A DNA stretch of 6,633 nt, taken from NCBI GenBank assembly GCA_041571855.1, contig JBFFTH010000114.1, positions 1 to 6,633 of the forward strand, written 5' to 3'. The notes beneath the pieces are model-generated. The model saw nothing but the letters and a program-made list of their open reading frames with translations, searched no databases and was not told where the DNA came from. The stretch comes from JACKOF01 sp041571855. GTDB lineage: Bacteria; Pseudomonadota; Gammaproteobacteria; Pseudomonadales; Porticoccaceae. Positions 1-5,648 of this stretch are shown here, piece after piece. The translations under genes and the position numbers were made by a program. Numbering within the stretch: the first letter of the stretch is position 1; each line of letters begins with the position of its first letter.

Positions 1-90
1 AATCAGGCGGTTGAGAAGCCACAGGCCGGCGACGCCTCCCCCTATAATGGCGACATCGACTTTGACGTTTTGGTAAGGTTGTTCAGTCAC
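1..90 (-). CDS. FAD-dependent oxidoreductase, N-terminal fragment (partial)
   Basis: Only the first 30 codons are present, and the gene continues past the left edge. Read on the minus strand from GTG at 90-88, the peptide begins MTEQPYQNVKVDVAII and continues GGGVAGLWLLNRLI. A hydrophobic beta strand followed by G-G-G-V-A-G (residues 17-22) is the GxGxxG dinucleotide-binding turn at the start of FAD/NAD(P)-binding Rossmann folds, so a flavoprotein oxidoreductase is likely. The substrate cannot be told from this fragment. GTG is the first possible start after an in-frame TGA at 108-106, and a GAGGA stretch lies about 12 bases upstream. The gene is divergent from waaA, with 90 bases between the two starts. 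The call is sure at the fold level only. Confidence 0.7.
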   Translation of the reverse strand, partial: MTEQPYQNVKVDVAIIGGGVAGLWLLNRLI

Positions 91-167
91 TGGCTTAAAC
101 GATCCTCATTCAAAATGTGCCAACTAGTATAGCGTGACTTGGAGCATGCCGTTATGCTTTTAGCAAC

Positions 168-174
168 AGGGGGA
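168..174 (+). promoter_or_regulatory. Shine-Dalgarno site that sets the waaA start
   Basis: AGGGGGA lies 6 bases before TTG 181. The earlier in-frame candidates TTG 139 and ATG 154 have no comparable site at proper spacing, and this site would fall inside the gene if either were used. It supports the shorter WaaA. Confidence 0.6.
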
Positions 175-180
175 AATATT

Positions 181-1452
181 TTGGCGAGATTTTTATACAC
201 AGTATTTTTTTATCTGCTGCTACCGGTGATTGTGCTGCGACTGTTGTTGCGCAGCCTCAAGGCCCCGGATTACAGACGTCGATGGGGTGAGCGGTTTGGT
301 TTTATTCGGTCACTGCAGGCGGAGGGCCCGGTAATATGGGTGCACTCGGTATCTGTTGGCGAAACTCTTGCGGCGGTGCCCATGATACGTGCCCTGCAGG
401 CGCAGAATCCCGGGGCGCGGCTGGTCGTCACCACCATGACACCAACTGGCTCGGCAAGAGTCAAAGCCAGCTTTGGTGATAGCGTCTACCATGTTTACGT
501 GCCCTATGATATTCCCGGTGCGCTGAATCGTTTTCTCAGCAGGGTAAAGCCCGATGTGCTGGTGATTATGGAAACAGAGCTCTGGCCCAACCTGATTCAC
601 TGCTGTGCCCGTAAGGGCGTGCCTATGGTGGTGGCCAATGCGAGGCTCTCGGAAAAGTCTGCAGCGGGCTATGGCAAGCTCAGGTCGCTGACGGCAGAAA
701 TGCTGCGAAAGGTTACCGCAATTGCCGCCCAGCATGAGGACGATGGCCGGCGCTTTGTCGATCTCGGCCTCGCCCCTGAAAAGCTGTCAATCACCGGCAA
801 TATCAAATTTGATCTAACCATTGACGACACGCTGCGAGCCGGGGCGACTGATCTGAAGCAGCAGTGGCGTGGATCATGCGAGCGCCCCATTTTGCTGGTG
901 GCCAGCACCCATCGTGGGGAAGATGAGATTGTGCTCGATGCCTTTGCCCAAATTCTGGCGGATTTCCCCTCCTTGTTGCTGGTGCTGGTGCCCCGGCATC
1001 CGGAGCGTTTTGGCGAGGTCGCCGAGCTCTGTCAACAGAGGGGCTTTTCAGTGGTAAAACGCAGTCACAACAGGGTTCCGGCAGAGGCAGACCAGGTCTT
1101 GCTGGGCGATACCATGGGCGAGCTACTGCTGTTTTTTGGCGCCTGTGATATCGCCTTTGTCGCCGGCAGCCTGGTGCCGGTTGGCGGTCACAACATGATA
1201 GAACCCGCTGCCTGGGGCGTGCCGGTGCTGACGGGTCCGCACCTGTTTAATTTCTCCGAGGCATCAAGGCTGATGCTGGAAGCAGATGGGATGGCCATCT
1301 GCAACAGCGCATCGGAGCTTGCTGCGGCGGTGATAAAGTTGCTCAGTGAACCCGGCCAGGCTGAGGCCATGGGCGCGTCGGCGAACAGGGTGGCAGAGCA
1401 GAATCGCGGTGCGCTGGATAAGTTGCTGGCGCTTATTGCGCGTCAGCTTTGA
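181..1452 (+). CDS. waaA: 3-deoxy-D-manno-octulosonic acid (Kdo) transferase WaaA
   Basis: WaaA transfers Kdo from CMP-Kdo to the lipid A precursor at the inner face of the cytoplasmic membrane, starting the lipopolysaccharide core. The 423-residue product matches the usual length (about 425). A membrane anchor spans roughly residues 3-24, followed by KAPDYRRRWGERFGF. The GT30 N-terminal domain shows HSVSVGE (55-61; its Glu is the family's proposed catalytic residue) and ETELWPN (131-137). The C-terminal GT-B half shows GDTMGEL (309-315) and GGHNMIEP (335-342), typical of the donor site. The frame is open from TTG 139, with an ATG at 154, but TTG 181 is preferred: AGGGGGA at 168-174 is 6 bases upstream, and the resulting start MARFLYTVFFY lines up with E. 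coli MELLYTALLY as I recall it. Whether it adds one or two Kdo units cannot be read here. The last 20 bases overlap the 3' end of tolC. Confidence 0.95.
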   Translation: MARFLYTVFFYLLLPVIVLRLLLRSLKAPDYRRRWGERFGFIRSLQAEGPVIWVHSVSVGETLAAVPMIRALQAQNPGARLVVTTMTPTGSARVKASFGDSVYHVYVPYDIPGALNRFLSRVKPDVLVIMETELWPNLIHCCARKGVPMVVANARLSEKSAAGYGKLRSLTAEMLRKVTAIAAQHEDDGRRFVDLGLAPEKLSITGNIKFDLTIDDTLRAGATDLKQQWRGSCERPILLVASTHRGEDEIVLDAFAQILADFPSLLLVLVPRHPERFGEVAELCQQRGFSVVKRSHNRVPAEADQVLLGDTMGELLLFFGACDIAFVAGSLVPVGGHNMIEPAAWGVPVLTGPHLFNFSEASRLMLEADGMAICNSASELAAAVIKLLSEPGQAEAMGASANRVAEQNRGALDKLLALIARQL

Positions 1453-2839
1453 GTACCTGGATGTTTGGGTCGAGCCATGCGTTCAGCTGGTAGATATCGT
1501 CAGGGCTCAACTGGCCGGCGACTTCCCTCAGCTTTAGCAGGCTGGCAATGTAGTCGTAGCGGGCATTATGGTAATTGCGCTTGGCCTGGAAAAGGCTGCG
1601 TTGTGCAATCAGTACATCGACGATATTTCTCGTTCCGACATCATAACCGGCCTGGGTCGCCTCCAGTGCGCTCTCGGCAGAGGTGATGGCCTGACTGCGT
1701 GCCCTGACTCTCGCGCTGTCGGTCACTACATTGAGGTGTTGTGACCTCGCCTGCTGCACGGTATTGCGTTGCACTGCAATGTAGTTTTCCTGTGCCTGGA
1801 TATGTTGCTGCGCGGCCTGACGGCGCTGGGCGCTGGTCAGGCCTCCGCTAAACAGCGGTACATTGATGCGCAGGCTGGCCGTGTGGCCGTCCTGGTCGGA
1901 ACCCGCCGGCACATCCAGGGCAGAACCGTCAATTACACCGTCAAAATCGCTGTCGGCATGATTGTTGTAATAGCTGAGGCTGCCGGTCACTGTGGGCAGG
2001 TGCTCGGACTTTTTTGCCCTCGCGTTATCGGCGGCAGCCTCCCTTGCATATTCCGCCGCCTTCAGGGTGAAATTGTTTTGCAGGGCGAACTCTACCCACT
2101 CTTCGCGGGCACCGGGTTCAGGGTTTTTCACCGGAAAGTTGCCAACAAGCCCGGCCAGTTGCTGATAATTCTGCCCGGTCAGCACGCTCAGTGCTTCGAA
2201 GGCGATATCCAGCGTGCCCCGGGCCTCCAGGGTGTTAACGCTGGCATTGTCAAAACTTGCCTGAGCTTCATGCACATCGGTGATAGGGAGCAAGCCGACT
2301 TCGAATCGTTCGCGGGTTTGTTCCAGCTGGCGCTGTATCGCCCTTTCCTCGGCAATCGCGGTTTGCAGGTTTTCCTCGGCGCGCAGGATATCAAAGTAAG
2401 CCGAGGCCACGCGCAGGATCATCGCCTGCTGCGCGGCGCTGAATTCGGCGGCAGCCTGCTGGCTCAACTGCACGCCCTGCTGGAAGGCAAACCAGGCCGA
2501 CAGGTCAAACAGCGGCTGCTGCAAGCTGAGACTGTAGTTCTCGGTTTCGCTATCGACATCGCCTTGCTGACGGAATGTCTGGGGGCCAAACACGCGGCTG
2601 GAACTGTCGTCATACTCGGAGTCGGTGAATTCGCCGACAGCGGAAATATTCGGCAACAGTGCAGCACGGCCGATATTTTTGGACTCCTGTCCGGCCATAA
2701 AGGCAGCCCTGTCCGCCCGCAGCTGAGGGTCGTTCTGCAGTGCCTGTTCGTAGATCTCCGAGAGGGTCTCGGCCGTTATGTTGAAGCTGGCAGTGAGAGA
2801 GAAAGCCAGGGTGAGAACAGGCAGTCTGGTCGAGCGCAT
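1433..2839 (-). CDS. tolC: TolC-family outer membrane efflux channel
   Basis: TolC forms the trimeric outer membrane beta-barrel and periplasmic alpha-tunnel used by tripartite drug efflux pumps and type I secretion. The 468-residue product (E. coli 493) starts with a Sec signal peptide, probably cut after residue 23 (ITA|ET). It has no lipobox cysteine, unlike OprM/NodT-type relatives. Two outer-membrane efflux repeats are visible: LLPNISAVGEF (61-71) pairs with EHLPTVTGSLSY (279-290), and ERFEVGLLPITDVHEAQ (177-193) pairs with AGYDVGTRNIVDVLIAQ (397-413). VPLFSGGLTSAQRRQA (327-342) is the familiar strand-to-helix turn. The region after residue 440 is short, so the long C-terminal tail of E. 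coli TolC is missing. Residues 294-318 form an acidic insertion in a surface loop. The ATG has only a weak Shine-Dalgarno (TGAGAA). The gene is divergent from nudF, as in E. coli, and overlaps waaA at its 3' end. Confidence 0.95.
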   Translation of the reverse strand: MRSTRLPVLTLAFSLTASFNITAETLSEIYEQALQNDPQLRADRAAFMAGQESKNIGRAALLPNISAVGEFTDSEYDDSSSRVFGPQTFRQQGDVDSETENYSLSLQQPLFDLSAWFAFQQGVQLSQQAAAEFSAAQQAMILRVASAYFDILRAEENLQTAIAEERAIQRQLEQTRERFEVGLLPITDVHEAQASFDNASVNTLEARGTLDIAFEALSVLTGQNYQQLAGLVGNFPVKNPEPGAREEWVEFALQNNFTLKAAEYAREAAADNARAKKSEHLPTVTGSLSYYNNHADSDFDGVIDGSALDVPAGSDQDGHTASLRINVPLFSGGLTSAQRRQAAQQHIQAQENYIAVQRNTVQQARSQHLNVVTDSARVRARSQAITSAESALEATQAGYDVGTRNIVDVLIAQRSLFQAKRNYHNARYDYIASLLKLREVAGQLSPDDIYQLNAWLDPNIQVLKADAQ

Positions 2840-2870
2840 GGGGCATTCTCAGTCTTGGTTTAAAGCGGTA

Positions 2871-2897
2871 AGTCTAGCAGATTCTGTAGACAGTCAT
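2871..2897 (-). promoter_or_regulatory. Candidate tolC promoter
   Basis: Read on the minus strand, an extended -10 (TGC followed by TAGACT, 2879-2871) lies about 30 bases before the tolC ATG. ATGACT (2897-2892) could serve as the -35, but the spacer is only 15 bases. Both boxes are imperfect (4 of 6), so this is a plausible site rather than a firm one. No marbox- or PhoP-type operator was recognised. Confidence 0.3.
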
Positions 2898-2917
2898 AAA
2901 TACTCTGGCTAGAGTGA

Positions 2918-2942
2918 TTGGAGGTGAGATTTTGGAGGTAAG
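2918..2942 (+). repeat. Tandem Shine-Dalgarno-like repeat before nudF
   Basis: TTGGAGGTGAG (2918-2928) is repeated 14 bases later as TTGGAGGTAAG (2932-2942), a 10-of-11 match. The second copy puts GGAGG (2934-2938) 6 bases before GTG 2945 and 12 bases before ATG 2951, so it supports the GTG start of nudF. The first copy is too far from GTG 2945 to serve it; it sits at normal spacing for an out-of-frame TTG at 2932. Confidence 0.6.
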
Positions 2943-2944
2943 CG

Positions 2945-3565
2945 GTGAGTATGCTCAAACATCAATACACCCTGGAGGATGTCGAGGTTTTGGGGCGAAA
3001 GACCGTTTATCAGGGCTTTTTCCGCATGGATCAGATCAAGCTCAGACACAGGCTGTTTGGCGGTGGCTGGGTTGGCCCGGTGGCGAGAGAGCTGTTTGTT
3101 CGCAGGTCGGTTATGGCAGTGTTGCCCTATGACCCGGCCAACAGGCTGGTTGGGTTGCTGGAGCAGTTCCGCATCGGTGCACTGGCGGATAAAACCAGCC
3201 CCTGGCTGTTTGAGCTGGTCGCTGGTATCTGCGATCCGGGGGAAACGCCACAACAAACGGCTCATCGTGAGCTCGAAGAAGAGGCCGGCTTGACAGATGT
3301 GGAAATTGTGCCGATACATGAATACTGGGTAAGCCCCGGAGGTACTGATGAGATGCTGAGTCTTTTTTGCGGGTTGACCAATCTAAAGGGCGCGGAGGGT
3401 GTGTTTGGTGTTGAACATGAAGCCGAAGATATCCGTCTGCATGTGATAGCCCTCAATGAAGCGTTCGAGATGGTTGAACAGGGGCGCTGCAATAATGCCG
3501 CCACCATTATTGCGCTGCAGTGGTTGCGATTAAACGGTGAAAAATTTGCAGGAATCGATAACTGA
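2945..3565 (+). CDS. nudF: ADP-ribose pyrophosphatase (Nudix hydrolase NudF)
   Basis: NudF splits ADP-ribose into AMP and ribose 5-phosphate in the cytoplasm, using divalent metal ions. The 206-residue product (E. coli 209) carries a complete Nudix box, G-x5-E-x7-R-E-L-x-E-E-x-G-L, at residues 94-116 (G94, E100, R108, E109, E112, E113, G115), with the metal-binding glutamates intact. SPGGTDE (130-136) follows, the proline signature that separates ADP-ribose pyrophosphatases from other Nudix enzymes. EHEAEDIRLHV (157-167) corresponds to the loop that holds the catalytic base Glu162 in the E. coli enzyme. The C-terminal NNAATIIALQWL is also typical. GTG 2945 is preferred over ATG 2951 because the GGAGG site is 6 bases away. 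It is the first gene of the plus-strand cluster, divergent from tolC. Confidence 0.95.
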   Translation: MSMLKHQYTLEDVEVLGRKTVYQGFFRMDQIKLRHRLFGGGWVGPVARELFVRRSVMAVLPYDPANRLVGLLEQFRIGALADKTSPWLFELVAGICDPGETPQQTAHRELEEEAGLTDVEIVPIHEYWVSPGGTDEMLSLFCGLTNLKGAEGVFGVEHEAEDIRLHVIALNEAFEMVEQGRCNNAATIIALQWLRLNGEKFAGIDN

Positions 3566-3626
3566 ATGCCATATATCAACAGAAACGGGTTAAAGTATGA
3601 CCGTTATTTGTGAAAGAGGTGACCCA

Positions 3627-4082
3627 TTGCGCTACAAAGTTAACCTGGAAACCTACCTGGCCGACTGTGAGGTCAACTATCTGCGGCTGCTGAAGGTATT
3701 TCCCCGGCTTGCCGACAAAAATCGACGTCAAATCGGCTTTCTGCAGGGCGCTGAAAAAGTAGTCAGCCTGAAGGTCCTGGAGCGCACACCCTATACCACC
3801 CTGGTTGAAATAAGCCAGCAAAAGGCTGAGCCATCGACTTGCCGCTGGCTTCATGTGCCGGATATCAAGGTGCGGGTCTATCACGATGCCAAAGTGGCCG
3901 AAGTTGTGGATTGTGCGGGACTGAGGCGCCCCGGCCCGCGCTGTTCCTATCCGAACCGGCAGATGCACCAGCAGGATGAAAAAGCACAGTGGAACCGCTT
4001 CCTTGGCGAGTGGCTGGGGCAATGCATACACCATGGATATTGCGCTGAGTCACGTTTTGAAATTGAAGGGCTGGCAACCTAG
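3627..4082 (+). CDS. DUF1249 family protein (YqiB-like)
   Basis: This is a small soluble protein of the DUF1249 family, whose E. coli member is YqiB. Its function is unknown, and its constant place between nudF and cpdA is the main clue. With the start chosen here it has 151 residues. Visible family features are the N-terminal RYKVNLETYLADCEVNY, the strand VRVYHDAKVAEV (82-93), and YPNRQMHQQDEKAQWNRF beginning at residue 108, leading into a C-terminal helix. There is no signal peptide or membrane segment. The frame is open from ATG 3597, giving 10 more residues, but that ATG has a poor ribosome site. TTG 3627 follows GAGGTGA (3616-3622) with AGG 7 bases away, and gives a start that fits relatives better. 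If ATG 3597 is used instead, the gap to nudF shrinks to 31 bases. The cysteines are not arranged as an obvious metal site. Confidence 0.85.
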   Translation: MRYKVNLETYLADCEVNYLRLLKVFPRLADKNRRQIGFLQGAEKVVSLKVLERTPYTTLVEISQQKAEPSTCRWLHVPDIKVRVYHDAKVAEVVDCAGLRRPGPRCSYPNRQMHQQDEKAQWNRFLGEWLGQCIHHGYCAESRFEIEGLAT

Positions 4083-4161
4083 CCCGTTAACAATAAGAAT
4101 TGGCCGAAAGTATCGCTGACGAAAGGCAGGCCGTTGCAAATCGGTTGGAAGGAAGGCAATT

Positions 4162-4950
4162 TTGAAGCAGCTGCGACCATTGCGGGTAATTCAGCTAACA
4201 GACACACACCTCGGCACGGGTGAGGGCTTTGAACTGGCGGGCCTCAATACACGGGAGAGCCTTGGCGCAGTTCTCGCTGAAATTGAACAAACCGCTACTT
4301 CCGCCGACCTGCTCGCCGTCACCGGCGATATTGCTGCCGATGCTGAGGCGGGTGCCTATAAATTGTTAAACCGGATAATGTCCGGTATTGATGTCTCCTA
4401 TGCGTGGTTGCCGGGCAATCACGATGACTTCTCCCTGATGAGGGAGGTTATTGACCAGCCCTTCAAACCCGTTGTCGAAACAGACCACTGGGAACTTCTC
4501 TTTCTTAATACCTCGGTGCCAAACCAGGTGGGCGGCGCTCTGGCCGCCAGTGAACTGCAGTTTCTGCAAAGCCGACTTGCAGAAGGCTCAAAGCATGTTG
4601 CCATATTCCTGCATCATCCGCCGCTGGATGTCGGCTGTAAATGGCTTGATCTGCAGCAGGTTGAGAACAGCGAGGCCCTGGCAGGGCTGGTAAAAGCCAG
4701 CAACCGGGTGAAAGGTATTTTTACCGGACATGTCCACCAGCAGGGTGAGCACCAATGGCAGGGTTGCAAGGTATATACAACGCCCTCCACCTGTGTGCAG
4801 TTTTCGCGTAACTGCGATGAGTTTACCCTCAGTGCGAAGCCGCCCGGTTATCGTATCATTCAGTTTCACGGTGACGGCAGAATCGAAACCCGGGTCCACT
4901 ATCTCAAGAACAGCGACATGAAGCCGGACAGAAATTGTATCGGCTATTGA
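4162..4950 (+). CDS. cpdA: 3',5'-cyclic AMP phosphodiesterase CpdA
   Basis: CpdA hydrolyses cAMP to AMP and so lowers signalling through the cAMP receptor protein. The 262-residue product is a class III (calcineurin-like) metallophosphoesterase with every metal ligand motif in order: D-T-H (14-16), G-D (55-56), G-N-H-D (85-88), H-H (141-142) and G-H-V-H (179-182). The stretch TTPSTCVQFSRNCDEFTL after the last motif and the ending near PDRNCIGY follow E. coli CpdA closely, which makes this specific call better than a generic phosphoesterase. The TTG start is effectively forced: an in-frame TGA lies at 4117-4119 with no ATG or GTG between, and AAGGAAGG (4149-4156) ends 5 bases before it. It sits 79 bases after the DUF1249 gene. 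It implies that the organism makes cAMP. Confidence 0.95.
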   Translation: MKQLRPLRVIQLTDTHLGTGEGFELAGLNTRESLGAVLAEIEQTATSADLLAVTGDIAADAEAGAYKLLNRIMSGIDVSYAWLPGNHDDFSLMREVIDQPFKPVVETDHWELLFLNTSVPNQVGGALAASELQFLQSRLAEGSKHVAIFLHHPPLDVGCKWLDLQQVENSEALAGLVKASNRVKGIFTGHVHQQGEHQWQGCKVYTTPSTCVQFSRNCDEFTLSAKPPGYRIIQFHGDGRIETRVHYLKNSDMKPDRNCIGY

Positions 4951-4970
4951 TAACACGCTGTTCAGCGTAT

Positions 4971-4997
4971 TTGATTTTCTGGGATGACCGCTATAAT
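4971..4997 (+). promoter_or_regulatory. Candidate internal promoter for yqiA-parE
   Basis: The 76-base gap between cpdA and yqiA holds a perfect -10 box, TATAAT, at 4992-4997. The best -35 is TTGATT at 4971-4976, giving a 15-base spacer, shorter than the usual 17. There is no TG extension. Transcription would begin about 20-25 bases before the yqiA ATG, leaving room for AGGGTGG (5013-5019). A 5-base inverted repeat (ACGCT/AGCGT, 4955-4968) just upstream is too weak to call a terminator. Confidence 0.4.
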
Positions 4998-5026
4998 GCC
5001 AGCGCATAAATCAGGGTGGTCGCAGT

Positions 5027-5602
5027 ATGTCACTGTTGGTATTTCTACATGGTTACTTGGGTTCCCCGCGTTCAGTAAAGGCTCAGCACACCGCCCGCTG
5101 GTTGAGTGAAAAGGCTCCCGGCTGGCAATACGCATGCCCAGCATTGCCCCCATTTGCGGAACCGGCAATGTCCTTGCTGAAATCGATCATTGATGCCAGC
5201 GATGAGGATGAAATCGGCCTGGTGGGCAGCTCTATGGGTGGCTTTTACGCGACATGGCTGGCGCAGCACTATGGCCTCAAGGCCGTGTTGATCAATCCGG
5301 TGACTTCGGCACATGACCTGCTGGCAGAGCACGTTGGAGTTCCGCTGTCTCCACAATCGGGCCAAAAATTTGTGCTGAAGCCCGAGCATATTGAAGCTTT
5401 CAGGAAACTGCAGATTAAGCAGGTTGAAAAGCCAGAAAATTACCTGGTTTTGTTGCAAACCGGGGATGAGGTGCTGGATTATCGCCTCGCAAAGCAGAAA
5501 TACAGGGAATGCCGCCTGGTGGTAGAGGAGGGTGGTGACCATAGTTTCACGGGCTACCAAAATCATTTGCCGGAAATTTTTGAATTTTTATCGGCACGCT
5601 GA
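5027..5602 (+). CDS. yqiA: YqiA/UPF0227-family alpha/beta-hydrolase esterase
   Basis: E. coli YqiA is a cytoplasmic esterase active on acyl-CoA and p-nitrophenyl esters; its physiological substrate is not settled. The 191-residue product matches the family length. The oxyanion region FLHGYLGSP lies at residues 6-14. The nucleophile elbow G-S-S-M-G (67-71) places the catalytic serine at 69, followed by GGFYATWLA. TGDEVLDY (145-152) supplies the likely acid Asp147, and GGDHSF (169-174) supplies His172. INPV (89-92) after the elbow is characteristic of the family. There is no signal peptide. The ATG is preceded by AGGGTGG at 5013-5019. The gene lies between cpdA and parE as in E. coli, and may have its own promoter. 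Confidence 0.93.
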   Translation: MSLLVFLHGYLGSPRSVKAQHTARWLSEKAPGWQYACPALPPFAEPAMSLLKSIIDASDEDEIGLVGSSMGGFYATWLAQHYGLKAVLINPVTSAHDLLAEHVGVPLSPQSGQKFVLKPEHIEAFRKLQIKQVEKPENYLVLLQTGDEVLDYRLAKQKYRECRLVVEEGGDHSFTGYQNHLPEIFEFLSAR

Positions 5603-5648
5603 AGTCGCTCCCAAAATCAGCAGCCACTCGAACCGGAAAAGAGACTGA

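Noticed and set aside
43..48. Perfect TATAAT on the plus strand, possible waaA promoter
   Set aside because: It lies inside the coding start of the FAD gene, has no -35 at 16-18 bases (nearest TTGAGA is 26 bases away), and is 132 bases from the waaA start.
125..130. TAGTAT as a -10 box for waaA
   Set aside because: No acceptable -35 hexamer at 15-19 bases upstream; too weak to annotate.
139..180. Longer N-terminus of WaaA from TTG 139 or ATG 154
   Set aside because: No well-placed ribosome site, and the added residues have no counterpart at the start of E. coli WaaA as I recall it, whereas TTG 181 satisfies both.
1769..2863. A 364-codon open frame on the plus strand opposite tolC
   Set aside because: The minus-strand frame has a signal peptide and clear TolC repeats over the same region. 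The plus-strand translation has no recognisable domain and is a shadow of tolC.
4955..4968. Stem ACGCT-GTTC-AGCGT after cpdA as a terminator
   Set aside because: Only five base pairs, and the T-rich stretch after it is interrupted.
5598..5621. Inverted repeat GCTGA/TCAGC after yqiA
   Set aside because: Five-base arms around a 14-base loop with no T-run; expected by chance, and it would block parE.
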